Positions 12,303 to 23,373 of a stretch of DNA of 64,000 nt are shown here, piece by piece. Numbering within the stretch: position 1 is the first letter of the stretch; the number at the start of each line of letters is the position of its first letter. The notes below the pieces were generated by a model, which worked only from the letters and a program-made list of their open reading frames with translations, did not search any database and was not told the origin of the DNA. A program made the position numbers and the translations under genes. Origin of the DNA: Mangifera indica (Eukaryota; Streptophyta; Magnoliopsida; Sapindales; Anacardiaceae); assembly GCF_011075055.1 (NCBI RefSeq), contig NC_058155.1:12743537-12807536 (forward strand), given 5' to 3'.

Positions 12303-13274
12303 TACTGAATCACATTGTCCCCCCTAAGGTTTGCCCTAAAAACACTTTTAGACTATTTTATGACATAATTTTTTGACTAAAAATCAAATTTTGTTTGAAA
12401 AAAAAAAAAAACTGATATCATAAGAGAAAGACAATAATTTTGCTATTAAAAATTTTGAAAAAAATTAAAAAACAATTTTACGATCTCATTTAACGTTTTA
12501 GATATGATAATTTAACTATTTTTATAAGTTTAAAAACTTGTAATTTAACATAGATAATTCTCTTAAAACCTTAGTCTCCACAAGCTCACCATCACTATAA
12601 GCTCACCAACTCATTCACTTGATCAACTCATTGTAAACCATGATTTCATCTAGTTGTAAACTTGGAGATTTTGTCGTCGACATTCACACACAAGAAGAGC
12701 CAAAGACTTAATATAATGTGATTCGTGGTGAAAAAAAATAGCCAAGGAATTGAGTCAATGACACACAAAGCAAAGGATTTGAGTTGATGAAAGCAGAGAA
12801 TGGAACAAGAGAGAGGGTAGTAGGGGGAACACCACAAGCGATAAAAAAAGTGAGGAAGATTGTGGGTACAAAAGATAGGGTGGATTGCTAGGTTGAGACT
12901 TGAAAGTATGGGGTGACTTATTGGGGTAAGCAAGGTGATCAGTGATGACTTTGTAGTGATAGTAAGGGCTAACCAAAATACTGAGAAAAAAGAAGGTGAG
13001 AATGAAAAGATTAGAGAAGAAAATATATAATTTAAAATGTGATAACTAAATATTTTTTTTTTCAATTTTGTTAATTTGAGGGGATATGGTAATTTAAAAA
13101 GTAAAACAATCAAGATAATATGATAATTTAGTTTTCACACATGATGTCAAGATTAATCTTCATTAATAGAATTCAATTTTAGGTAAATTAGGTGTGATTT
13201 ATGTTATCAAAAGTAAAAAAATAAAAAAAAGTGTTTTCAGGCCAAAAGTTGGGTGGGAAAATGTAATTTACAAA
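12303..13274. mobile_element. terminal-inverted-repeat element, family 2
   Basis: The left end CTGAATCACATTGTCCCCCC followed by AAGGTTTGCCCTAAAAACAC is matched in inverse at the right end by GTGTTTTCAGGCCAAAAG and then TTGGGTGGGAAAATGTAATT. That gives imperfect inverted repeats of about 45 bases bracketing roughly 970 bases. A similar left end (GTAAATTACATTTTTCCACC) recurs at 44574. No transposase is encoded. Boundaries are approximate. Confidence 0.5.
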
Positions 13275-14356
13275 ATAAAATATTAATTAGGTAATGAAGT
13301 GCTGCTTCCTTATGGAACACATGAAAGATAAGTTTGTTCCTTTTTAGTTTAAATTTCAAGCAAGGAAGACATGTACCATGTGGTCTTTTGAGGCTCCTCG
13401 TTCATACACGCGGTATTAGTATTCAACATGGCTGGCTATTATCATTCCACCAATATATTATAAGTATCTTTTATGAGCATGATATAATTAAAATTTTTAA
13501 ATAATTTTATTACTCAATAATATTGAATAATAAATGTTTCTAATATTGTACAAGTGTAAACAAGGTCCAATTCCAAAGAAAATCAAATGATGCTAATGTC
13601 CTAAGGAAGAATACCAACATAGATCGCAATAATCAAGAAACAAGATTTGAGTCTCTTCATCATCAAAGAGGGTTTTATCATGTAAATAAATGATATTACA
13701 TCAACATAACAGTTGGGTCAATTTGCTCTAACATTCCGGATTAACAAACATTCACAACTAGCCCCAACTTTCAAAATTGGAAACAGTGAAATTATCACCA
13801 GCATATAGTGTTACCCTTCCCTTCAACCTTGAGGGCTGTTACAAATGGCTGACAAATCAACAATACAACCGCTGACAGATTTATGACATGTGTTACAAAA
13901 TGCTAACAGTCTTCTTTTGACTGTGTGTGCGAATTGCAAGTATGTTAGAATTGTCAAAGTGAAAGGATCTCTGTTATCCCATCTCCCCAGTTTATTGACA
14001 GGGGCCAAATTTGAAACTGCAGATATTCTCATCAGAAACCAAAGCCATGGGGTAATGTTATGCCTCATTGATGTTTAAAGCATCAAGTAAAAGTCACGAT
14101 GTAATCAAAACCAACTGGAGAAGAAAACGTCTGCATATCCAAAGCCTGCTTTTAACAAATATTCATAAGCGACAACAAGAGTTCAGAAAAACTGGGCTGG
14201 CAATACAAACTTCGTGTCAGTTGTATTATGGCAAATATTTCTACCCAAAAATCTGTGACTTAATATTGCAGAACCGATTGTGTCATTATTCAATTGAAAA
14301 AAAAAGAAGCAAAGTTTACATAGTTTAGCTCAAGAGTTCAGAAGAAGTAGCTGGTC

Positions 14357-15955
14357 TTACAAGGGCCGAACAACAAACCCCCTGTCAATCATTTTCTCCA
14401 CTAACTCCTCATGCTTCTTTATCTGCCCTGCCTCTCTCAGTTGTTTCAGAACCATTTCATAAACCGGCAGACTTGGTTTTAAGCATTTCTCCTCAATCAT
14501 CTCCTTAAATGCCTTGTAGGCATTGTTCCAATGCCCCATATCACAGTACATCGAAATTAAAACCCGGTAGGTATTCACATTAGGCTCTATGCCATTCTCA
14601 TCCATTTCCTTCTTCAATTTGACAACCATGTCAATTGATTTGGAGTTAGCAAACATTTGCATCAAAGTATTGTAAGTCACAGTGTTGGGCTCACATTTCA
14701 ACTCCTTCATCTTAGCATACAACCGATGAGCCCCATTCACATCGGGTACCTTCGCAATGCATCTGAATATAGTATTGAAAGTAGAAGCATTGGGGCTACA
14801 ACCTGTCTTAGCCATTGTTTTAAGAACCTTAATAGCATCATCAAGATTATCATCCTTACAATGACTTTCTATCAGATAATTATATGTAATGGTATCAGCA
14901 GCACAACCAAGTCTCTTCATCTGATTATAAACCTGCAAAACCTTCTCAGTCCTACCACCCTTAACATGAACCCGCATTAGATTATTAAATGTAATCGAAT
15001 TAGGCTCACAACCCACATCAAGCATCTCTGCAAAAACATCATGAGCACGCGTAATTTGCCCACACCTACACAGCGCATCAATCACAATGCTGTAGGTATA
15101 CACATTAGGACTAATCCCAGCCATTTTCATTACTCCAAATACACGCTCAGCCTCTAAAATATTACCAGCTCGACACCACCCACGAACTAAGTTAGTGTAA
15201 ACTATAACATCGGGCTCAAACTTATCCTTCAAGCTATCAAAAAACGATTGAGCTTCACGAGCTCTTCTTTTTCTACACAAAATACTAATCACAATCGAAA
15301 ATGCAATCTTATCAGGCACGCAACCGTACTCCTCCATGCGGTTGAACGCGTGCACTGCCTCATCAGCCAATCCGGCCCTCACATATCGGCGAATGAGAAT
15401 CGAGAAGGTCTCGACAGTAATTTCAACATTCCTTGATTTCATCAAATTAATAAAATGCCAAGCCAAATCGAATTGCCTTACCTTTCCAGCGAGATTAATC
15501 ATCTCGTGATACGGCTCCGGGGTGTGTAAATAGTCGGGCCGGCCAGTGACCCAGTTAAAGAAAGACAAATTTTGGAGGAAGGGGATGCCATGGCGGTGCC
15601 CAGATGATCTCTCGATGACGTGCCGGACGATGGCAGGGGATATGGAGTGAACGGTGGAGATTTGAGAGAAATCGAAGGAGAGAGATGGGATAATGAAGCT
15701 GGGGCTTGGTGGGGTTGGGTTGGGATCAATGTTAGGGTTTTTGCGGTGGTGTTCTTTGATTAAAGAGTAGAATTTGTCGGCAATTAGCGTTTCTTCCGGT
15801 GATAAGGAAGTGTTTGGTTCGTTTTGAGTAAAGCTGTCTACATCATCAGAGTCATCTTTAAGTGAAGTTGAAGAAGAGGAGAAGCAAGAAGCTTTGAAGA
15901 TGTGTTGAGAGAAAGAGCGCGGGAAACGAAGCTTTGATTTGATTAAAGCCATCAA
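14357..15955 (-). CDS. mitochondrial pentatricopeptide repeat protein (At1g20300-like)
   Basis: Intronless 532-residue P-class PPR protein. The N-terminus ([16 protein letters not shown]..) is rich in Arg/Ser/Lys without acids, a typical mitochondrial presequence. From about residue 150 to 525 there are roughly ten tandem 35-residue helical hairpins with the usual signatures ([48 protein letters not shown]). No E, DYW or SMR extension follows. Such proteins bind single-stranded organelle RNA and affect its processing, stability or translation; the target is unknown. Layout and length match Arabidopsis At1g20300 (about 537), which lies in the block syntenic with this window. Two adjacent ATGs exist (residues 1 and 2) and the choice does not matter. 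Divergent to the LYR gene. Confidence 0.92.
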   Translation of the reverse strand: MMALIKSKLRFPRSFSQHIFKASCFSSSSTSLKDDSDDVDSFTQNEPNTSLSPEETLIADKFYSLIKEHHRKNPNIDPNPTPPSPSFIIPSLSFDFSQISTVHSISPAIVRHVIERSSGHRHGIPFLQNLSFFNWVTGRPDYLHTPEPYHEMINLAGKVRQFDLAWHFINLMKSRNVEITVETFSILIRRYVRAGLADEAVHAFNRMEEYGCVPDKIAFSIVISILCRKRRAREAQSFFDSLKDKFEPDVIVYTNLVRGWCRAGNILEAERVFGVMKMAGISPNVYTYSIVIDALCRCGQITRAHDVFAEMLDVGCEPNSITFNNLMRVHVKGGRTEKVLQVYNQMKRLGCAADTITYNYLIESHCKDDNLDDAIKVLKTMAKTGCSPNASTFNTIFRCIAKVPDVNGAHRLYAKMKELKCEPNTVTYNTLMQMFANSKSIDMVVKLKKEMDENGIEPNVNTYRVLISMYCDMGHWNNAYKAFKEMIEEKCLKPSLPVYEMVLKQLREAGQIKKHEELVEKMIDRGFVVRPL

Positions 15956-17148
15956 TGGCCAACCTCAGCCACTCGCTTTCGATGGTTTAGGGTTTTAGAA
16001 GCCTGTTTCAGGCCGCAATTCTTAACAAGGGCAAAATGACGAGGAAGCAATATCAAAGAGGGGCATTATGGGGAGGAAGCAAGATCTAAGGAGGGGTATT
16101 ATGGGGATGAAGCAACATTTGAAGTGGACGGAATCTGTATATGCCCCCCAATGAGAAACGTAGGAGATAAACGGCGTTAAGAATGTAATAGACAAGAATT
16201 TGGGTGATCCTAGCTGATTCAGATAGGTCTAGGATCGGAGTCGAGCCTAAATATGGTTTGACTTAAGTTCAGAAAGGATTCATAATGGGATGACTCAAGC
16301 TCAATTTGAGTTCTTTGAGAGCTTGAGTTTGTTGAGTTCAATTCATATTTGTATGGTTTAAATTTATATCTCATTTTAATAATGATCAGAATAACGTCAA
16401 TTAAGTTTCAAAATTACATCATTTCCCCATGTCCATCATATGATGTTGTTTTGTCAACTATTTACCTTGGCTCAATTTTAACACTGCAATCAAACTTAAA
16501 TTGAGTTACATCAAACAATTGGTTCGTAAGTTAAATCGAGATGAGTTTTTTCCAACTTGAGTTAGATTTTGTATCTATGCAAGCTTAGAATCCTAGCCTC
16601 TGCTTGAGATAAACTTGACCCATACAAACTTGAGTCATCTCAGTTTAGGTTCAGACATTGCGTTAAGAGCTTATTTTATCAATCAACAAAACTCCGATTT
16701 GAAAACTTGTGATTTCCTTAAATTGTGGGTGGGAAATTGTGATTTATTCAACCTGGGATGTATAGGATTTCATCATGTAAAATTTGTAAATGTATCATCT
16801 ATCGATAAATTCAAAACTGATATTGTTATTATTAAACAATTATTATTATAATAAATAATGTCATTATATGAGTAAATAATATCATTAATAAAGATAAATA
16901 GTATCAATAAATAAATAAATAAGTTGATCTTACATCAAATTAAAGTTTCAATTTGAAATCAATTTGTTCGAATAGAACTGTAAATCCGATCTAAGCCATC
17001 TCACATTGACCCACTCCCACTGCCGGCTATAAAAGTTGGGCCTGAATATGGTTTAAGAAGATAAGCCAACTTAAATTAAAGCCCATTAGCCCTACAAGTT
17101 TCCATTCTGAAGTCACCTCTGCAATTCCAAAGGCGAATCTCAGGAAGG
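15956..17148. other. shared upstream region of PPR (-) and LYR (+) genes
   Basis: A head-to-head spacer of about 1.2 kb. It holds the tandem repeat at 16041-16113, a decayed GTCGAGCC/GAGCTT-type repeat at about 16190-16620, and AT-rich sequence with AAATAA-like runs at 16840-16925. No gene seen. Confidence 0.65.
16041..16113. repeat. 32/33-bp imperfect tandem repeat
   Basis: Units begin GAGGAAGCAA at 16041, GAGGAAGCAA at 16073 and GATGAAGCAA at 16106, each followed by a GAGGGGYATTATGGGG block in the complete copies. Two full units and a partial third lie about 90 bases upstream of the PPR start, possibly within its 5' leader or promoter. Confidence 0.7.
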
Positions 17149-17610
17149 ATGTGGAAGACAGTGCAAAAATACCATAAACCACCCGTTTTAGTCCAGCGAG
17201 ACGACGTCATTTCAATCCGGCGTCTCTTACACAATGGTCCGGACACATTGGAGGAATTATTGGATAGGCACGTGGTTAAAAAAGAGAAATCCCTGGACGA
17301 TGACGAGGAAGAGCTGTTAACTCGGCGGCGACTCACCAGCACACGCAGAGAGGCACTCAGTCTGTATCGAGATATTCTACGGGCCACCAGATTCTTCATG
17401 TGGCCGGACTCACGTGGCGTGTTGTGGCGAGATATTCTTAGAGACAACGCCCGAAAGGAGTTTGAAGAGGCTCGATTCGAAAGGGATCCGGAAATCGTCA
17501 CGCGGTTGCTAATCGGAGGGCGTGATGCGGTGCAATCGGCACTTGAGAAACTTGCCGAGAAACAAAAGCAGCAGATTGAGAAGGAACGTGGCCGTGGAGA
17601 TCCACGGTAA
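17149..17610 (+). CDS. LYR-motif (Complex1_LYR) mitochondrial protein, EMB1793-like
   Basis: 153-residue intronless protein. After a 60-residue N-terminal part the LYR domain begins: REALSLYRDILRATRFF at about 67-83, with the L-Y-R tripeptide at 72-74 and the downstream Phe, then WRDILRDNARKEFEEAR and a basic C-terminal tail (EKQKQQIEKERGRG). LYR proteins bind the mitochondrial acyl carrier protein and act as assembly or Fe-S cluster handover factors for respiratory complexes. The Arabidopsis counterpart I recall (At1g76060, embryo-defective 1793) is in the collinear block. The start is the first ATG (MWKTVQKYHKPPV). Exact client complex unknown. Confidence 0.88.
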   Translation: MWKTVQKYHKPPVLVQRDDVISIRRLLHNGPDTLEELLDRHVVKKEKSLDDDEEELLTRRRLTSTRREALSLYRDILRATRFFMWPDSRGVLWRDILRDNARKEFEEARFERDPEIVTRLLIGGRDAVQSALEKLAEKQKQQIEKERGRGDPR

Positions 17611-20600
17611 TTGGATTTTCTTTTTTGTTGTTTTTGTTTGGACAGATTTATTTGCTTGCTTCAAAATCGGTCACCAGTATATAAAGTATGTATTTTGTAG
17701 TATTCTTTAATGATATTTTGCTATGAGCTGAAATGCAAATGATTTTAAGCCATGGACAAGCTTTCCAATTGGGTACGGATTTGTATATAGAGCAAGCCAA
17801 CATTAGCAGCGGGGAATCAGCGCATTGGTTATTGTTTCGCTCAAATATATTATAATTCAAGCCCCTAGAAAAAGCAAGTGCAGTCTGAAAATTTGAAATT
17901 TTAGCATCATAATGTTGTCAACTTTTTCATCCCCGATCGAGTTGGATTTGAGCCAAACAAGGCTAGCTTGGGCTTGGCGATAATCTAGAATGGCCAGCTT
18001 GAGTTTGGGCTTGGCTTGCTGTAGGTGGCAGTTTAGCAATACCAGAGAAGTAGAAGAATCATTGCCAGAGAAGAAAAGAAAAACTGTCAGTCAGGCAAGA
18101 TCCGGTGCAGTGATGCCGGCGAGATGCCAATCTCAAGCTTAACTCGAGATCAGTGAACTGAAACTTTAATTTGAGTTTGACTCGAATGAGTCAAACAGTA
18201 ATCCAAGCCCAAGCTCAGTTCGTGTCCACCCTTGCCTGCCCCAGGCTTCAACCAGTTAGGAGAAAAAACGATGAATTGGACATATAGAAATCAATAGCAG
18301 ACAAAAAAGCTCATGGTCATCTAGTTCTATACCAACCTGGCTATTATAAAATGGCCACTTTGTATAAACTAGAAAATGTACCAGCCAAAGATTATGAACC
18401 TGTAAAATTTTGATACATATTGATAGACATTTTAAGATGTATACTAGGAGAAATAAGGAGACACATATTTGAGAAAAGTTGTTGAAGGGTGAAATGCTTT
18501 TGGAAGATTCCTAAAATGTGATTGGGTGACTTGGCAGCAAGGGAAAGATACAAGTCATGGCACTTATTTGGAGCCTGGCTGGGTTGTTAAGGGGCATGAA
18601 GAATGTTATTTTGGGTAGCTAGCTATGTGCTAGGGAGGTTGCTGGCTCCTCAAATTGCGGGAATTATGATTTACTTTCTGGTTTTGTGGTCTGGGTAATC
18701 TGATTGTAGCAGTTGAGTATAATTAGTGGGATTCTCCTGCTCAGTTGATAAATTCATTACATATATTTTCATCTGTTTGTGCATCTGTGGTGTGGTTTTG
18801 GTGTGTTCTGACTGGATTTGGAGGTGGAACTCTGTCACATACATTTGTATTCCTCTCTTTATAATTGTGACTTGCGACCTGTTCCTGTTTTCAATTTAGT
18901 TGCTTGTATTTCCGTGTAAATGTTTGTTTTAAGAGTCTTGACGGTTTTGAACAAAATAAAATTGGTTGCAGGTTTCACTTCACCAAATAGCTATTCACTT
19001 GTAAAATTCTTGTACCAAGGCAGAATGACATCAATGCAAGCTACTTCTGATTTGTAATCTATACCTGGTATTGTAATAGCTTTTCCTTGTAACATGTAAA
19101 CTATATTACAGCATGTTACCCAGCAGGAACCATAGGCAAAGACAACATGATTACAATATTCATGTAAGCTGCACCACATTCCATTTTTCTGTGTCAATCA
19201 AAGACTATGCCCGATCATAAACAAAGTCAATGGATTGGAGACTTGTAAATTCACACCTTTTCGTGGCACACTCTTTTTTTAACTTACACTTTTATGCAAT
19301 TTTTATATAGGAATCTTAATTGATAAATACTTGATGTGTGTACTTGTTAGTCAAATTTTCATTACAAGTTGTACCCACACTGAAATAGTTGCTTTAGTCC
19401 ACATTTTGTTTTGAAAATTCACCTTTTGAATTCACATTTTTTGAATTTGGATAATCTCTTATGGAATTAAGGTTATCGGTATACAACACAGGCAGTGCAG
19501 TTCCGACTGTAGTCCTGATGCGTTTATCAGCTGCTCCAAGTCAGGGCAACAACTCTTCAGGATTTATGGATTTGAAAGTTACTTTCAGACTATTTTTTAG
19601 AGAGTAAATTACCCTTAAATGACATTTCTCACCCAAAATCAAGATGTATTTATTTAAACAAAATCCTAAAACACTGTTAGAAAATAAAATTATCATTTTA
19701 ATGGTAATTTGGTGATCTGAAAAAAATTTAAATTATTAGCAGCATGATCATGATCATTTTTTAACACTATGTCCGAGCATTGTTTTCATTTTTGGGTACA
19801 AATTTGTAGTTTAAAAATTCAAGGGGTGGAAATGATTTCTCCAGACCTTTGGTGGGACATTTTATCTACCTCTTAATTTTTCTATAGGCAAATCTGTAGT
19901 AGATTTTATTATCAAGAGCAGACCCAGACCCATTTAATAATAATACCACTTATGTGTATTGATAGATCACGCGGAGAAAGATGTGATCTGGCCATAGTTG
20001 CACTAAACATATGTGATTTGACTATATCTCAATTTTATCAACGTGATTTTGACAAGAATTTTATCCAGAAAAAATGCGATCTCATCTTACCACACCATTG
20101 TAGTGTAATTTCGACATAGTTTTGCACTTTTTCGATGTAATTCCAATGACAAATTTAGTCAAATTGTTAATGATTACCAGTAAGGTCAGTACGATGATTT
20201 AAAAAAATTTAAATACTTAGGGGTAGTAGTAGGCATTTTCTTGACATTGTGTCAAAGCCTTTTTTGTTCAGGGTGAAAAATAGTTGTTTGAAAATTCAAG
20301 GGGTGGAAATGATTTCTCCAAATCTTTGGTGGAAAATGATATCTTCCTCTTATTTTTCTGAGGGAGGACCAATTGTCAAGAACAAATCCAAGGCCAACCA
20401 TTAAATATGCTTCCATTTCAAGCCCTTCATAATTCAGAAACCTTGAGCTGCCCACAATATGACAAAGTAACTTCAACGTAAACTGGGAGCAGATACAATG
20501 ACTAAATTACCCACGAAATAGCCAACAGAATTTCTAATATAGGCCAACACTTAGGGGTAAATTTGTCATTGGAATTGCCGATATATATTTATGTAAATTG

Positions 20601-20664
20601 AGTTCTCTGCCTTTCCAGAGTTCAAAATTTGGCTGATTTCTGGTAGTTCTTAGGAGTTTCATCA
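17611..20664. other. spacer between LYR and prolyl 4-hydroxylase genes
   Basis: No supported gene. About 17930-18240 is an inverted-repeat-like patch built of GAGTTGGATTTGAGCC / AAGCCCAAGCTCAGTTC words ending near TGTCCACCCTTG (family 3 type). A less repetitive stretch at 18480-19200 has no domain-bearing frame. A pair of direct repeats sits at about 19800-20350 (listed). A TATATATTTA motif at 20581 may serve the hydroxylase promoter. Confidence 0.6.
19800..20350. repeat. two direct repeats about 475 bp apart
   Basis: The string AAAATTCAAGGGGTGGAAAT with following ATTTCTCCA occurs near 19815 and again near 20290. Both are followed by ..CTTTGGTGG and a CTACCTCTTA/CTTCCTCTTA block, and preceded by a related TTTTTAACACTATGTC/TTCTTGACATTGTGTC segment. 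Each copy spans roughly 130-150 bases. They may be the two ends of one old element or two copies of a short repeat. Confidence 0.6.
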
Positions 20665-22275
20665 ATGGCGAAAGTGAAGCATTCTCGGCTGCAATTCAAG
20701 AAATTGTCAACGCTAAAGTTGGTTTTGTTCATGCTAACAGTTGTTCTTTTAATGTTTTTGGCTATGGGGATTTTCTTTCCTCCAATAGGCGACGACAGTG
20801 ATTCTCCGCCAAATGGTCTCAGCTTCTACAGGCGCCACACCATTGAAAAGTATGCGTCTATCTCTTTGTTCCTTTTTTTTTCTTCTTTATTTACAATTTT
20901 ATTTGTCGTTCCTTGTATTTTAATGGCGGGAATTAATTTCAGACATAATAAGATGGAGGAGGTTAGAGAGCAATGGACTGAAGTCATTTCTTGGGAGCCT
21001 AGAGCTTTCATTTATCATAATTTCTTGGTCAGTTTCATATTTCTTTTCTCTGTTGATTAATGCTTGTTGTTCTGTTTGTTAAAAAAATCAGTAGGGGTGT
21101 TAAAAAAGTCCACAAGCCGAACCGACAACCGGACTGGGAAACAGGGTAATCGAAAATCTGGTTCGTTTACCGGTTAGGATTTTAGCCAAACAGATTTTTT
21201 CTCTTCCGTTACCGGTTTGACGGTATTTGTAAAACCCATTAACCGAACCAAACCGATTTGAAGAAAAACAAAGTTTGAAAGTTGGATCGCCGGTTCCATT
21301 TTCCAGATAGCTTGTTCAACAAGGAACGACCCATTCCATTGATGGTTCATTATTCTGGACGTATTGATTAAAATGTGAAGTCTAAAGTCTTAACGATCAT
21401 CCCTTTGAAAATTCAGTTAAAAACGATTAACTGAAAATTTGGTTCAGTTATTTCAAAACCGATAAATCTTTCAACTGGTTTGGTTTAAAGTTTTCTCTGA
21501 ACCACAAAACTAATTCAGTTCAAGAAGTGGTCAATCTAGTTTGGTTTACTGGTTTTGAACATCCCTAAAATTATCAATCTGCACGCTGTATACGGCTATC
21601 ACTCTTTTCCATTCTTGGAAATATTATTGGTCTCGAAACCAATTCGATTGAACATATAATTAGTCTGCTTACAATATAATGCTCACAGAAATATTATGCA
21701 TTGCTGGTTCCATGGATGAACAATTTGGATTCTATCATTGTAGGGAGAGGTTGTGTGGTGCCCTTCCTTTTAAGTGCATGTAAACATGACCATTTCATGC
21801 ACAATTAGGTGTTGAATATATAAGCCCTTGTACTGGTAGAAAAAATGACTTCTGGCATGCTAATTTGTACAGTCCAAGGCAGAATGTGACTACCTGATAA
21901 ATCTTGCTAAACCACACATGGTAGCATCAGCTGTTGTTGATAGCGAGACTGGTCAGAGTAAACATAGCAGGTTTGCTTTCCTTGCAACCATCTCCGTTTG
22001 CTTTGCTGTAAATAAAAAAAAAAAAAGAATTGAGGGTTTGCTGTAATTTTCCCCCCTAAAGAAATCTCTATTAAGGAACTTGACATCTCTTCTGCAGGGT
22101 GCGTACAAGCTCTGGTATGTTTCTAAGGAGAGGGCAAGATAAAATTATTCGGAATATTGAAAAGCGGATTGCAGACTTCACTTTCATTCCTGTTGGTGAG
22201 AGCCTATATATATATATATATATACATATATATACATACATATGTACATATGTACATACATATGTACATATGTAC

Positions 22276-22312
<37 letters not shown>

Positions 22313-23373
22313 TATACATATATCTGCATCTCTAATTGTGCCCACATAAATTTGAAGATGCTCTTGCAAGATAACATTCTGTTTTGTTTTATTTCTTTCA
22401 CAATAGTGTTTCCAGCCAAAGTGGTTACTGGACTCATTGACTTTTCTATGTTGCATACTGTGGTTTTTTTTTTTTTGAATATTGTTGCCTTGTACATAAA
22501 TGCAGAAAATGTTCTGTTACTCTTCTTTGATTTCTGAACCAAAAGAAAACTGTAAATATCCGTTTTGCTATTACCAGTTGGTTTTTCAATTCATGAAATT
22601 GCTTTGTGTGAACTTTACTACAGAGAATGGAGAAGGACTTCATGTCATCCACTATGAAGTTGGACAGCAATATGAGCCTCATTATGATTACTTCCTTGAT
22701 AAGTTCAACATTAAGAATGGAGGGCAGCGGATGGCCACTCTTCTTATGTATTTGTATGAGCTAATTTCCTTTGCCAACATCCTTGGATCACTCATCATGT
22801 ACCATAATTTTTCATTCGGTTCCATCTTGTACAGAAACCTGATGCCTTGCCTTTCTACTTTTCTCTTTCTATTGTTGTTGTAGGTCAGATGTTGAAGAAG
22901 GGGGTGAGACAGTGTTTCCTCATACCAAAGCAAATTTCAGTTCTGTGCCATGGTGGAATGAGTTGTCTGAATGTGGAAAACAAGGTCTCTCGTTAAAACC
23001 AAAAATGGGTGATGCATTATTGTTTTGGAGCATGAGGCCTAATGCCACAGTAGATCCTTCAAGTTTGCATGGTTAGCAATTCTGCATTTTTTTCTATTTG
23101 TATGGACCTTTAGCTGTAATCATAAAAATGATTCTGCTGTTTGTCTTGCATTTCAGAAGAAAAGTATTTGCCTCATATTATCTTCTTCTAGCATGACACA
23201 ATGACATTTACAAGTTATTTTAAATTTTTTAGCGAGTGGTTTTCATTCACCAACACAATGTTATTGATGAGTTAAAATCATTTTTATGGTTGATGTTAGG
23301 TGCTTGTCCTGTAATCAGAGGGAGCAAATGGTCATGTACAAAGTGGATGCATGTCAATGAGTACAACATCTGA
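20665..23373 (+). CDS. prolyl 4-hydroxylase (At1g20270-like), 7 exons
   Basis: Exons 20665-20849, 20943-21027, 21873-21970, 22098-22195, 22624-22753, 22884-23071 and 23300-23373 join in phase to 285 residues. The product is a type II membrane protein: short basic cytosolic tail, one membrane span (about residues 17-38), then a lumenal 2-oxoglutarate/Fe(II) dioxygenase domain. Iron ligands are visible as H175 and D177 (EPHYDYF) and H261 (SLHGACPV), with the 2-oxoglutarate lysine K271 ten residues after H261 as in known plant P4Hs. [11 protein letters not shown] and [12 protein letters not shown] are also conserved. It hydroxylates proline in extensins, arabinogalactan proteins and other cell-wall glycoproteins in ER/Golgi, allowing O-glycosylation. 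Length is normal (about 285-300). A further intron probably lies in the 3' UTR. Confidence 0.93.
21093..21568. mobile_element. short inverted-repeat element in P4H intron 2
   Basis: The left end TAGGGGTGTTAAAAAAGTCC and the right end TTTTGAACATCCCTAA are inverse of each other. Between them are several AACCGAACCGA / GGTTTGGTTT / CCGGTT words on both strands. About 475 bases, no coding capacity. This is a common plant hAT-like MITE type. Confidence 0.6.
22204..22326. repeat. compound TA / ATGTACAT / CA microsatellite in P4H intron 4
   Basis: A (TA)n tract passes into an ACATATGTACAT self-complementary block, another (TA)n tract and then (CA)n. The region gives spurious open frames of YIYIYI type on both strands. 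Located 8 bases after the exon 4 donor, so length changes would alter intron size only. Confidence 0.95.

Larger units (their letters stand above)
11249..14356. other. spacer between the 14-1-1-like gene and the PPR gene
   Basis: It contains the 14-1-1-like promoter, AT-rich DNA, an inverted-repeat element at about 12303-13274 (listed) and, from about 13700, non-repetitive sequence that may include the PPR 3' UTR. The 155-residue minus-strand frame at 12646-13113 lies wholly inside the repeat element and is not a gene. Confidence 0.65.

Noticed and set aside
12646..13113. 155-residue minus-strand frame
   Set aside because: It lies wholly within the family 2 inverted-repeat element and has the Phe/Leu/Ser-rich composition of chance AT-rich frames.
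14657..15436. Plus-strand frames of 62-107 residues opposite the PPR gene
   Set aside because: Shadows of the PPR coding sequence; no independent signal.
18991..19197. 68-residue Cys-containing minus-strand frame
   Set aside because: No domain, no partner exons and no splice signals; left as unexplained spacer.
22071..22542. Several YIYIYI/CVCVCV open frames
   Set aside because: They are translations of the TA/CA microsatellite in P4H intron 4.
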